A stretch of 64,000 nucleotides of DNA from Aminomonas paucivorans DSM 12260 (GTDB lineage: Bacteria > Synergistota > Synergistia > Synergistales > Synergistaceae): contig NZ_CM001022.1 in assembly GCF_000165795.1 (NCBI RefSeq), positions 2,327,812-2,391,811 of the forward strand, given 5' to 3'. The position numbers were made by a program, and so were the translations under genes. The notes beneath the pieces are model-generated. The model was given only the letters and a program-made list of their open reading frames with translations. It was not told the origin of the DNA and ran no database searches. Positions 34,192 to 42,075 of the stretch are shown here, piece by piece. Numbering within the stretch: the first letter of the stretch is position 1; the number at the start of each line of letters is the position of its first letter.

Positions 34192-35931
34192 CTACCCCTT
34201 CTTCCTCATCCGTTTCTCCGCCTCCCTGGCGGCCCGCAGCACGTCGTAGAGCCGGTCCTCCCCCGGGACGAACCCGTCGATGCCCAACTCCCGCAGGGCG
34301 CCTCCCGCCGACGGGTCCGTCGGGGTCAGGTCCAGGAGGGCCTGCCGAAGGAGTTCGGCGGCCTCCGGGGGCGTCTCGCGCCGCACCGCCAGGGCGTCCT
34401 TGGGGATCTCCTCCGTCTGCGCCAGGATCTGCAGGGGGGACAGGTCCAGCACCTTCGCCGCCCCGTCCCACGCATCGGTGTAGGAGGCCCCTCCGTCCAC
34501 CTCCCCCGCCAGGACCGCCCGGATCACCCGGTCATGGCTGCCCAGGAAGCGCACCTCTCCGAAGAAGGTCTCCGGGTCGAAGCCCCGCTGCTGGAGAAGC
34601 ACCCGAGGGTAGAGGTAGCCCGAACCGCTGGTGGGGTCCACGAAGGCGAAGACCTTGCCCTTCAGGTCCCCCAGATTCCTGATGCCCCGATCCTTTCGGG
34701 CGAGGAGAAGCCCCCGGTAGGAGGGATGCCCCTTCACCCGAGGGATGGCCAGGACCTGCATGGGCACCCTCTCCGCCGCCACCACGTAGGCCAGGGGAGA
34801 GAACCAGGCCAGGTCCAGCACCCCTTCCCGGACCCAGTCCCCCAGGGCATGGTAATCCGAGGAGACGAAGACCCGGACCTTCCGGCCCAGGCGCCTTGCC
34901 AGGGCCTCCGCCGCAACGCCGTAGGTCTTTCGGATGTGCTCCGGCGCGGCAAAGGGGGTGAAGCCTACCCAGAACTCCTCCGGGGGGCGGCAACGCCCCA
35001 CCCGGGTCTGGAGGGAGAAGACCTCCCCGCCCATGTCCCCCAGGGAGACGTTGAGAATCCCGGCGCTCTCCGCTTCCCGGGCCAGGGCTCCGTCCAGCTC
35101 TCCCACCTCCGAGGAGGCGGCCTTCGCCTCCTCCCCCAGGTTGCGGGCCTCTCCGGCGAGGCTCTGCGCCGCCTCCGCCTGGGCCACCACCCGCCGGGAA
35201 ACCTCCTGGAGCCCTTCCCCCATGCGCAGGGCCAGCCCCCCCGCCCGGTCCACCGTCCGGGCGGTGTCCTGCACCGCCCCGGCGCCCCGGCGGAGCCCTT
35301 CCTGGGCCTGAGAGAGCCCTTCCACCATCCCTCCCAGACGCCCCCGAAGGTCCCCCATGGCGTGGTCGATGCGCACCGCGATGTCCTGGGTGGACACCGC
35401 CAGGTTCCCCACCTCCCGGGCCACCACGGAGAAGCCCCTCCCCGCATCCCCCGCCCGGGCCGCCTCGATGGCGGCGTTCAGGGCCAGCATCTGGGTCTGC
35501 CGGGTCACCTTGCCGATCTGCGCCAGGAGTCCCGACACGGTCTCCGCCGCCTCCAGCAGTCCCTGGGTCAGGGCTTCGTTGCTCGCCGCGGCCCGCTCCA
35601 GTTCCCCCAAGGTCCGTTCCAGGGCCCGGATCTCCTCCTGGGCGCCTCGGATCTCCCCCCGGGCCCTTTCCTCCTCCTCCGCCAAGGAGCGGGCCCGCTC
35701 CCCTAGGGCGACGCTTTCCTCCGCCAGACCCGCCACTCCCCGGGCCACACCGCCGATTCGAGGGACCTGGGAGGACAGGCGCTCCCGCACCTCCAGCACC
35801 TTCCCCCGCAGGGCCTCCGCCGCCCGGGCCTGCTCCTTTCCCACCCACAGGGTCTGCTGGAGCTTCATGCCCAACCGTTCCGCCGCATCCAGAAACACCC
35901 CGGACAGACCTGCCGCGTCCTTCGCCTCCAC
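34192..35931 (-). CDS. Soluble chemoreceptor: MCP signalling domain fused to PhnD-like binding domain
   Basis: 579 residues from GTG 35931 (GGAGGAGG seven bases upstream). The chain has no signal peptide and no membrane helix. Residues 20-300 are long heptad helices with the CheA/CheW-contact hairpin of methyl-accepting proteins (143-173, [20 protein letters not shown] then VVAREV). Residues 319-565 follow the phosphate/phosphite/phosphonate binding-protein family: [45 protein letters not shown] and [10 protein letters not shown]. The PhnD part is normally periplasmic and monofunctional; here it sits at the C-terminal end of a cytosolic receptor. It may sense an internal phosphonate- or phosphate-like solute, or a repurposed ligand. 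No chemotaxis genes are nearby. Confidence 0.88.
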   Translation of the reverse strand: MEAKDAAGLSGVFLDAAERLGMKLQQTLWVGKEQARAAEALRGKVLEVRERLSSQVPRIGGVARGVAGLAEESVALGERARSLAEEEERARGEIRGAQEEIRALERTLGELERAAASNEALTQGLLEAAETVSGLLAQIGKVTRQTQMLALNAAIEAARAGDAGRGFSVVAREVGNLAVSTQDIAVRIDHAMGDLRGRLGGMVEGLSQAQEGLRRGAGAVQDTARTVDRAGGLALRMGEGLQEVSRRVVAQAEAAQSLAGEARNLGEEAKAASSEVGELDGALAREAESAGILNVSLGDMGGEVFSLQTRVGRCRPPEEFWVGFTPFAAPEHIRKTYGVAAEALARRLGRKVRVFVSSDYHALGDWVREGVLDLAWFSPLAYVVAAERVPMQVLAIPRVKGHPSYRGLLLARKDRGIRNLGDLKGKVFAFVDPTSGSGYLYPRVLLQQRGFDPETFFGEVRFLGSHDRVIRAVLAGEVDGGASYTDAWDGAAKVLDLSPLQILAQTEEIPKDALAVRRETPPEAAELLRQALLDLTPTDPSAGGALRELGIDGFVPGEDRLYDVLRAAREAEKRMRKKG

Positions 35932-36075
35932 GGGTCAACCTCCTCCTTCGCCCCCTGCGGGGCCGGGTGAAGTCCCCTCTCTGGACTCTGGCGGGGATAG
36001 GGATTTTTCCGTATTGTAATCCATCTTCTCGGTTCATTGATGACAATCCCGTTCCATGGGGAAGGGAACCGGGGG

Positions 36076-36104
36076 TTGACGAACCGCCGGAGGACGAGTA
36101 ATCT
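36076..36104 (+). promoter_or_regulatory. Promoter of the isc operon with adjacent IscR-like site
   Basis: TTGACG (36076-36081) and TAATCT (36099-36104), 17 bases apart. The -10 runs into CTACTAAAACGATAGGG (36105-36121), which resembles the ACTAAAA...AGTCGGG half-pattern of IscR type 1 sites, so the Rrf2 protein may repress its own promoter. Confidence 0.5.
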
Positions 36105-36134
36105 CTACTAAAACGATAGGGTTGGTGGGAAATC

Positions 36135-36629
36135 ATGGCGATCACGCAGAAATGCCAGTACGCCCTTCGGGCCCTCTTCGAGCTGGCCTGCAGGGAAGGG
36201 GAAGGCCCGGTGCGCATCGGGACCGTGGCGGAAGCCCAGAACATCCCCCCCCGCTTCTTGGAGGGCATCCTGAACACCCTGAAGGCGGGGGGGTTCGTGG
36301 AGTCCACCCGGGGCAAGGAGGGAGGGTATCGGCTTCTGCGCCCTGCGCGGGACATCTCCGTGGGGGACGTGATCCGGTACCTCCAAGGTTCCCTCTCCCA
36401 GGTGGACTGCGATCCCGGATCCAGCCGGGAGCCCTGCGGCCTCTACGGGGACTGCGTGTTCCGCCCCCTGTGGGAACGGGCCCAGAAGGCCCTGGAAAGC
36501 GTGTACGACTCCACCACCATCCAGGATTTCGTGGACCGGCAGGCGGAGAGGGAACGGTGTGGATCCCCCCGGCGCTCCTGCGGCGGGAGGGACCCCGAGA
36601 CGCCAGTCGAACGAGGTGAAAGGACATGA
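36135..36629 (+). CDS. iscR: Rrf2-family Fe-S cluster regulator
   Basis: 164 residues, ATG 36135 with a weak GGTGGGAAATC site. The winged helix (ITQKCQYALRALFELA; IPPRFLEGILNTLKAGGFV; GGYRLLRPARDI) is typical. Cysteines 92, 101 and 107 in the C-terminal loop match the cluster ligands of IscR. The tail of about 25 residues is hydrophilic with two more Cys. It is first in the operon and overlaps iscS by 4 bases, so it probably represses the operon when cluster supply is enough. Confidence 0.9.
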   Translation: MAITQKCQYALRALFELACREGEGPVRIGTVAEAQNIPPRFLEGILNTLKAGGFVESTRGKEGGYRLLRPARDISVGDVIRYLQGSLSQVDCDPGSSREPCGLYGDCVFRPLWERAQKALESVYDSTTIQDFVDRQAERERCGSPRRSCGGRDPETPVERGERT

Positions 36630-37795
36630 ACCCACGCAAGGTGTATCTGGACCACTCCGCCACCACGGCGGTGGACGAATCGGTGCTCGCGGCCATGCTC
36701 CCCTTCTTCCGGAGTTCCTTCGGAAACCCCAACAGCCTCCATGCCTGGGGGCGGGAGGTGCGCAAGGCGGTGGACGAGGCCCGGGAAAAGGTGGCGGCCC
36801 TCATCGGAGCCCAACCCCAGGAGGTGCTCTTCACGGGAGGGGGCAGCGAGGCGGACAACCTGGCCGTCAAGGGGACCGCCTGGGCACGGCGGGACAGGGG
36901 GCGACACCTGATCACCTCCGCGGTGGAACACCACGCGGTGCTGGACACGATGAAGTGGCTGGGGAAGAACGGCTTCGAGGTGACGGTGCTCCCGGTGGAC
37001 CGGGAGGGGTTCGTGTCCCCCGAGGCCCTGGACGCGGCCATCCGCCCGGACACCACCCTGGTCTCGATCCTCTTCGCCAACAACGAGATCGGCACGGTGC
37101 AGCCCGTGGCAAAGCTGGGGGAGGTCTGCCGGAAGCACGGGGTGCTCTTCCACACAGACGCGGTGCAGGCGGCGGGGCACCTGCCCATGGACCTCTCCAC
37201 CCTGCCGGTGGACCTGATGACCCTGGCGGCCCACAAGATGTACGGCCCCAAGGGGATCGGGGCGCTGTACGTCCGCAAGGGCATCCGCCTCACCCCCCTG
37301 ATCCACGGGGGAGGGCAGGAGTACGGCCTTCGGTCCGGCACGGAGAACACCCCCTACATCGCCGGATTCGGGGAGGCGGCGGCCCTGGCGGCAAAACGCC
37401 TGGGGAACGGGGACGTGGACCGGGAGCGGGCCCTGCGGGACCGGCTCATCGACGGGGTGCTCTCCCGCATCGAGGATTCCTTCCTCACCGGGAGCCGGAC
37501 GGAGCGGCTGCCCTACCACGCCAGCTTCTGCATCCCCCGGGTGGAGGGGGAGGCCATGCTCCTCCGGCTGGACTTCGCAGGCATCGGAGCCTCCAGCGGA
37601 TCCGCCTGCACCTCCGGCAGCCTCGAACCGAGCCACGTGCTCCTGGCCCTGGGGCTGCCCCACGAGATCGCCCACGGCTCGGTGCGCCTGACCCTGGGGA
37701 AGGACACGGCGGAGGAGGACATCGACTACGTCCTGGAGACCTTCCCCCCCATCGTCCAGACCCTGAGGGGCCTGTCGCCCTTCAAGAAAGCCTGA
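36626..37795 (+). CDS. iscS: Cysteine desulfurase
   Basis: 389 residues, ATG 36626 overlapping iscR. A NifS/IscS PLP enzyme: YLDHSATTAVDE, EHHAVLDTMKWL, SILFANNEIGTVQPV, PLP lysine K204 in AAHKMYGPKGIG and the persulfide cysteine C328 in SSGSACTSGS. It mobilises sulfur from cysteine for cluster assembly on the next gene product. NifS-like forms are common in anaerobes. Confidence 0.95.
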   Translation: MNPRKVYLDHSATTAVDESVLAAMLPFFRSSFGNPNSLHAWGREVRKAVDEAREKVAALIGAQPQEVLFTGGGSEADNLAVKGTAWARRDRGRHLITSAVEHHAVLDTMKWLGKNGFEVTVLPVDREGFVSPEALDAAIRPDTTLVSILFANNEIGTVQPVAKLGEVCRKHGVLFHTDAVQAAGHLPMDLSTLPVDLMTLAAHKMYGPKGIGALYVRKGIRLTPLIHGGGQEYGLRSGTENTPYIAGFGEAAALAAKRLGNGDVDRERALRDRLIDGVLSRIEDSFLTGSRTERLPYHASFCIPRVEGEAMLLRLDFAGIGASSGSACTSGSLEPSHVLLALGLPHEIAHGSVRLTLGKDTAEEDIDYVLETFPPIVQTLRGLSPFKKA

Positions 37796-37823
37796 AAGCC
37801 CGGTTCAGGGAGGAGGAACGGAC

Positions 37824-38273
37824 ATGTCCCAGTACACGGAAAAGGTGATCCAGTACTTCATGCAACCCCGCAACGTGGGGAGCCTGGAGGACCCCGACGG
37901 GGTGGGAGAGGTGGGCAACCCCCGGTGCGGGGACGTGATGAAGATCTATCTTCGCGTCCGGGACGAACGCATCGAGGACGTGAAGTTCCAGACCTTCGGC
38001 TGCGCCGCCGCCATCGCCACCAGCTCCATGGCCACGGAGATGGTGAAGGGCAAGACCCTGGAGGAGGCCCTGAAAGTGACCAATAAGGACGTGGCGGAGG
38101 CCCTGGGGGGACTCCCCCCGGAGAAGCTCCACTGTTCCCTCCTGGCGGAGCAGGGCATCCGGGCGGCGGTGGAGGACTACCGGCGGCGGCAGAGGGGCGA
38201 AGCGATCCCCGTGGGGGCTCCGGCCTGCGAGGACCACGACCACGGGGAGGGGTCGGACCGTGTGGCCGACTGA
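37824..38273 (+). CDS. iscU: Fe-S cluster scaffold protein
   Basis: 149 residues, ATG 37824 after GGAGGAACGGAC. IscU fold with the three ligand cysteines C35 (GNPRCGD), C60 (TFGCAAA) and C104 (KLHCSL) and D37. A 25-residue acidic/His-rich tail (ACEDHDHGEG) is extra and may bind metal. It overlaps the MOSC gene by 14 bases. There is no hscA, hscB or fdx in this operon, as in many anaerobes. Confidence 0.94.
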   Translation: MSQYTEKVIQYFMQPRNVGSLEDPDGVGEVGNPRCGDVMKIYLRVRDERIEDVKFQTFGCAAAIATSSMATEMVKGKTLEEALKVTNKDVAEALGGLPPEKLHCSLLAEQGIRAAVEDYRRRQRGEAIPVGAPACEDHDHGEGSDRVAD

Positions 38274-38718
38274 GGGAACCGTGGTGGCGGTGTGCACCTC
38301 CGAGCACAAGGGCACGGTGAAGCGCGACGTGGGTTCCGGAACCCTGGTGGAGGAGCTGGGGCTGGAGGGGGATGCCCACGCGGGGTTCGCCCACCGGCAG
38401 GTGAGCCTCCTGGCCCAGGAGGACATCGACACCATGAAGGAGAAGCTGCCCGATCTGATCCCCGGGAGCTTCGCGGAGAACCTCACCGTCCGGGGGGTGG
38501 ACCTGGGCTCCCTGTCCGTGGGGGACCGCATCGAGGCGGGACCCACCCTGCTGGAGGTCTCCCAGATCGGCAAGGAGTGCCACACGCGATGCCAGGTGTA
38601 CCACGCCACGGGGGACTGCATCATGCCCAAAAAGGGCATCTTCTGCCGGGTGCTCCGGGGAGGCCCGGTACGGACCGGCGACCCGGTGCGGATCCTGGCG
38701 CGTGAACGAGGGCTCTAG
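38260..38718 (+). CDS. Small MOSC-domain protein
   Basis: 152 residues, GTG 38260 inside the end of iscU. A stand-alone MOSC beta-barrel: GLEGDAHAGFAHRQVSLL, FAENLTVRGVDL and GKECHTRCQVYHATGDC with several Cys. MOSC domains carry sulfur from a persulfide cysteine to metal cofactors. Tight coupling to iscS/iscU suggests it takes sulfur from IscS, for instance for a molybdenum or tungsten cofactor such as that of the aldehyde oxidoreductase. That link is inferred. Confidence 0.88.
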   Translation: MWPTEGTVVAVCTSEHKGTVKRDVGSGTLVEELGLEGDAHAGFAHRQVSLLAQEDIDTMKEKLPDLIPGSFAENLTVRGVDLGSLSVGDRIEAGPTLLEVSQIGKECHTRCQVYHATGDCIMPKKGIFCRVLRGGPVRTGDPVRILARERGL

Positions 38719-38731
38719 CCCTCAGGCAACG

Positions 38732-38760
38732 GGACGGGGGAGGACATCCCTTCCCCGTCC
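38732..38760 (+). terminator. Probable terminator of the isc-MOSC operon
   Basis: An 8-bp stem GGACGGGG/CCCCGTCC 13 bases past the stop; only TT follows before the next promoter. Confidence 0.5.
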
Positions 38761-38789
38761 TTGACGGGCCAAAGGCATGTCTCTATCAT
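38761..38789 (+). promoter_or_regulatory. Promoter of the dinJ-yoeB module
   Basis: TTGACG (38761-38766) and TATCAT (38784-38789) at 17-base spacing. Downstream, ATGGA...TCCAT (38802-38820) forms a short inverted repeat before the start codon, a plausible site for the antitoxin-toxin repressor. Confidence 0.6.
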
Positions 38790-38839
38790 TCCATCAAATA
38801 CATGGAGATGCTCTATCCATACGAAAGGGGGAGACAACG

Positions 38840-39103
38840 ATGGCTCTCGTGCAAGCCCGAATCCCCGAGGAAGTCAAGGAAGAAGCGGAGCGGATCCTGA
38901 AGACCCTGGGACTGGATATGGCCAGCGCCATCCGCGTCTTCGTGTCCAGCGTGGTCCTGAACAAGGGATTGCCCTTCGAGGTGGCCATCAAGGACCCCTT
39001 CTTCGCCCCTCCCAACATGCGACGTCTGGAGCGATCCATCGCCTCCCTGGATGCGGGGAAGGGAAGCGCCCACGACCTCCAGGAAGACCATGACATCGCC
39101 TAA
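38840..39103 (+). CDS. dinJ: RelB/DinJ-family antitoxin
   Basis: 87 residues from ATG 38840 (AAAGGGGGAG upstream). The N-terminal ribbon-helix-helix (ALVQARIPEEVKEEAERILKTLG, DMASAIRVFVSSVV) is typical, followed by NKGLPFEVAIK. The disordered C-terminal half should wrap the toxin. It overlaps the toxin gene by 14 bases. Confidence 0.9.
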   Translation: MALVQARIPEEVKEEAERILKTLGLDMASAIRVFVSSVVLNKGLPFEVAIKDPFFAPPNMRRLERSIASLDAGKGSAHDLQEDHDIA

Positions 39104-39362
39104 CCTGCTCTGGTCGCCGGAAGCATGGGAAGAGTATCTGGACTGGCAGAAGCAGGACAAAAGGACCATGAGGCAGATCAACAGGCTGATCCGAGACATC
39201 CAAAGGAGCCCCTTCAAGGGAATCGGCAAACCGGAACCCTTGAAAGGGAACCTCTCGGGCTGGTGGAGTCGGCACATCGATCCCCAAAACCGCCTCGTCT
39301 ACCGACTCTCGGAAAACCGAATCGAGATCGCCCAGTGCAAAACCCACTACGGGGACAGGTGA
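39090..39362 (+). CDS. yoeB: YoeB-family mRNA interferase toxin
   Basis: 90 residues from ATG 39090. A RelE-fold ribosome-dependent RNase: LLWSPEAWEEYLDW, PFKGIGKPEPLKG (E49), RLVYR (R68) and the C-terminal CKTHYGDR (H86, Y87), so all catalytic positions of E. coli YoeB are kept. It is paired with a DinJ/RelB-type antitoxin rather than YefM. Confidence 0.92.
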   Translation: MTSPNLLWSPEAWEEYLDWQKQDKRTMRQINRLIRDIQRSPFKGIGKPEPLKGNLSGWWSRHIDPQNRLVYRLSENRIEIAQCKTHYGDR

Positions 39363-39411
39363 TCCCGCCGCTCCGGGAAGAACGCCTTTCTTTCCCCCCA
39401 GGCGCAGGTCG

Positions 39412-39987
39412 TCACCCCTCCCAGGGGTACTGAAGGGCTTCGGCGCAGCGGAGCGCCGTCTCCCGACCCGCCAGCTCCGCCACCAGGGCGAGGCTCAGGT
39501 CCACGCCGCAGGTGACCCCTCCGGCGGTGGCCACGTTGCCGTCCCGCACCCAGCGCCGCTTGACCAGGCGGATCCCCGGGAAGGTCCCGAGGAGTTCGTC
39601 GTAGAAGTGGTGGTGGGTGGTGGCCTCCTTCCCCTCCAGAAGCCCCGCAGCGGCCAGGACGAAGGCGCCGGTGCACACCGACGCCACCAGGGCCCCGGAC
39701 CGGGCGGTGCGGCGGAGGAAATCCAGGACGACCGGGTCCCGGGAGGCCTCCTTGCGTCCGTCCCCCCCGGGCACCAGCAGCAGGTCCAGCTTCGGGGCCT
39801 CCTCCAGGGAGGTTTCCGGAAGGATCCTCAGGCCGTGGTAGGCCCGCAGGGGGGAAAGGTCCGCCCCCAGCACCCGGGGACGGAACGATCCGGGACACAC
39901 CTCCTCGGCCATGCCGAAGACCTCGTAGGGCCCCACGAAGTCCAGCTCCTCCATGCGGGGAAACGCCAGAAAACCCACGGTGGTCAT
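39412..39987 (-). CDS. DJ-1/PfpI-family protein
   Basis: 191 residues from ATG 39987 (GGGAGG upstream). A class I amidotransferase-like fold with LAFPRMEELDFVGPYEVF at the start, LLLVPGGDG and the nucleophile elbow ASVCTGAFVLAAAGLL. Without an AraC domain it is close to the ThiJ/isonitrile-hydratase-like group. The substrate is unknown; stress or glyoxal roles occur in the family. Confidence 0.88.
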   Translation of the reverse strand: MTTVGFLAFPRMEELDFVGPYEVFGMAEEVCPGSFRPRVLGADLSPLRAYHGLRILPETSLEEAPKLDLLLVPGGDGRKEASRDPVVLDFLRRTARSGALVASVCTGAFVLAAAGLLEGKEATTHHHFYDELLGTFPGIRLVKRRWVRDGNVATAGGVTCGVDLSLALVAELAGRETALRCAEALQYPWEG

Positions 39988-40037
39988 GGTCCTGCCTCCC
40001 TTCTTTCCGAACAGACCTGACTCCCCGAGAAGGGAGA

Positions 40038-40358
40038 TCACGCAAACCCCAGAAAGACCGCCAGAGCCCGGGTCACCTCAAGCAGCGTTCCCTCGTCCAG
40101 GCGACCTATCCTCGGACCGATGCGCTCCCGAGGAACGGTCATCGCCTTGTCGACCATCACCTGAGATGGCTTGCCGAGGCCGTTTTCGGGCGAAGGGACC
40201 ACGGAGATGCGGAAGATCGGGGTGGGGCGCAGCGTCCCGGTGACGGGGAGAAGGGTCACGGAAGGATGCTGGTCGAACAGATCCGACTGGATCACGAGGG
40301 CAGGACGGGGCTTCCCGTAGTCGCCCTGCAGGGCCACCGTCACCAGATCCCCCCGCAT
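40038..40358 (-). CDS. mazF: MazF/PemK-like endoribonuclease toxin
   Basis: 106 residues from ATG 40358, one base of overlap with the antitoxin stop. RGDLVTVALQGDYGKPRPALVIQSD is the MazF N-terminal strand set, followed by VTLLPVTGTLRPTPIFRISVVP and SQVMVDKAMTVPRERIG. Predicted to cut mRNA at short sites. Confidence 0.9.
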   Translation of the reverse strand: MRGDLVTVALQGDYGKPRPALVIQSDLFDQHPSVTLLPVTGTLRPTPIFRISVVPSPENGLGKPSQVMVDKAMTVPRERIGPRIGRLDEGTLLEVTRALAVFLGFA

Positions 40359-40570
40359 CAATCCCAATCCTCCCTGTTCGCCGCCTCCTCCAGAAAGGCC
40401 AGGATCTCCCTCTCCAGCGGATCCTCCCGCAGCAGGGTGGACTGTCGACGGCACTCCTGAGCAAAGCCGGGACGCCTCGTGTCGGGGACCCAGATCTGCA
40501 AGGGCCTCATCCCCGCCGCCAAAAGCCGCTTCCTGTGTCGCGCAACCCGTTCTCTCGCCGTCGCACCCAT
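40358..40570 (-). CDS. mazE: MazE-like antitoxin
   Basis: 70 residues, ATG 40570. The basic N-terminus (RERVARHRKRLLAAG) and LQIWVPDTRRPGFAQECRRQ are typical of the antitoxins paired with MazF in this family; the acidic C-terminus should bind the toxin. The order antitoxin then toxin with overlap is standard. Confidence 0.85.
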   Translation of the reverse strand: MGATARERVARHRKRLLAAGMRPLQIWVPDTRRPGFAQECRRQSTLLREDPLEREILAFLEEAANREDWD

Positions 40571-40618
40571 GGACTCACCCCCAGTTACATGTAACGATAG
40601 GCTCCCCTACGCCCCTCG

Positions 40619-41962
40619 TCAACGGTCCTCCCCCGACCCCAGGGCGTCCAGGTCCTGATCCAGGGCGTCGGAGGGGAGGGCCTCCACCCCCCGGAGCCGG
40701 CGTTCGATGGCCCGGGTGCGCACCGCCGCCCCGTCCAGGGCGTTGCCCGCCTCCTCGATCTTCTTGCGGGTCTTGTCCAACACGTCGCCGAACTTGCCGA
40801 ACTCCGTCTTCACCTGTCCCAGGAGATTCCACACCTCCCCGGAGCGCTTCTCGATGGCCAGGGTGCGGAAGCCCATCTGGAGGCTGTTGAGGAGCGCCGC
40901 CACGGTGGTGGGTCCCGCCACCACAACCCGGTGCTCCCGCATGAGGCGTTCGCAGAGCCCGTCGATGCGCAGGGCCTCGGCGTAGAGCCCCTCCACGGGA
41001 AGGTACAGCACCCCGAAATCCGTGGTGTAGGGGGGCTCCAGGTACTTCTCCCGGATGGTCCGCCCCTCCCCCAGGAGGCGCTGTTCCAGCTGGCGGCGGG
41101 CGGTCTGTACCGCCCCCCCGTCCCCCGCCTCGGAGGCGGCCACGAGACGCAGGTAGTCCTCCTGGGGGAACTTGGAGTCCAGGGGCAGCCAGACGGGGCC
41201 GATGCGGTCGTCGGACCCGGGGAGGCGGATGGCGAACTCCACCCGCTCGGCGCACCCAGGGCGGGTGGCCACGTTGAGGGCGTACTGCTCCGGCGCCAGG
41301 ATCTGCTCCAGCAGGTTCCCCAGCTGGATCTCCCCCCAGGTCCCCCGGGTCTTCACGTTGGAGAGGACCTTCTTCAGGTCCCCCACGTCGGTGGCCAGGG
41401 CCTTCATCTCCCCCAGTCCCTGGTGCACCTTCTCCAGCCGCTGGGAGACGCTGGCGAAGGCCTCCCCCAGACGCTGCTCCAGGGTGGCGTGGAGCTTCTC
41501 GTCCACCACCTGGCGCATCTTCTCCAGCCGGGCGTCGTTGCCCTCCTGGAGGGCCGCCAGGCGTCCCTCCACGGTCTCCCGCACCGCGTCCAGCTTGGCG
41601 GCGTTCATCCGGGTCAGCTCCCCCAGGTGGGAGGAGAAGGTGTCCAGCTGGTCCTTCTGCAGCGTCCCGATCTCCCCCAGCCTCCGAGCCTGGGTCTCTC
41701 CGAAAGCCGTGAGGCCCTGCTGGAGTTCCGCCCGGGCCTCCCTCTGGGCGCTTCGGGTCTCCTCCCGGAAGGCCGAAAGGCCTTCCCCGAGGGTGCGCTC
41801 CGTCTTCTCCACGCTGGCCTCCAGGGCCTGGAGGCGCACCAGAAGTTCCCGGGCGCACTGTTCCAGGGCGGCGCTGCTGTGACGCATGCGTCCCAGGGCG
41901 GCGAAGACCGCCGCCAGCATCAGGCCCGCCGCCAGGACTCCTCCGATGAGCAGAACCCCCAT
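40619..41962 (-). CDS. rmuC: RmuC-family DNA recombination protein
   Basis: 447 residues, ATG 41962 after AAGGAGGAGAGGAC. One N-terminal membrane helix (2-24), a coiled coil (25-200), then the RmuC nuclease-like domain: GTWGEIQLGNLLEQIL, LPLDSKFPQEDYLRL and YTTDFGVLYLPVEGLYAE. RmuC limits inversions and duplications in E. coli. Confidence 0.92.
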   Translation of the reverse strand: MGVLLIGGVLAAGLMLAAVFAALGRMRHSSAALEQCARELLVRLQALEASVEKTERTLGEGLSAFREETRSAQREARAELQQGLTAFGETQARRLGEIGTLQKDQLDTFSSHLGELTRMNAAKLDAVRETVEGRLAALQEGNDARLEKMRQVVDEKLHATLEQRLGEAFASVSQRLEKVHQGLGEMKALATDVGDLKKVLSNVKTRGTWGEIQLGNLLEQILAPEQYALNVATRPGCAERVEFAIRLPGSDDRIGPVWLPLDSKFPQEDYLRLVAASEAGDGGAVQTARRQLEQRLLGEGRTIREKYLEPPYTTDFGVLYLPVEGLYAEALRIDGLCERLMREHRVVVAGPTTVAALLNSLQMGFRTLAIEKRSGEVWNLLGQVKTEFGKFGDVLDKTRKKIEEAGNALDGAAVRTRAIERRLRGVEALPSDALDQDLDALGSGEDR

Positions 41963-42075
41963 GTCCTCTCCTCCTTATTCGATCGTCTTGCTCCCCCCGG
42001 GAGTGGTGGATCTAAACTAGCCCCTGAGTGGAGTTCTCGTTTCGTCGGCCTCCGCCGTCTCGATCTCCGAAGGGG

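Noticed and set aside
35990-36060. A minus-strand promoter for the MCP-PhnD gene
   Set aside because: TACAAT is present near 36013 but no -35 at acceptable spacing was found.
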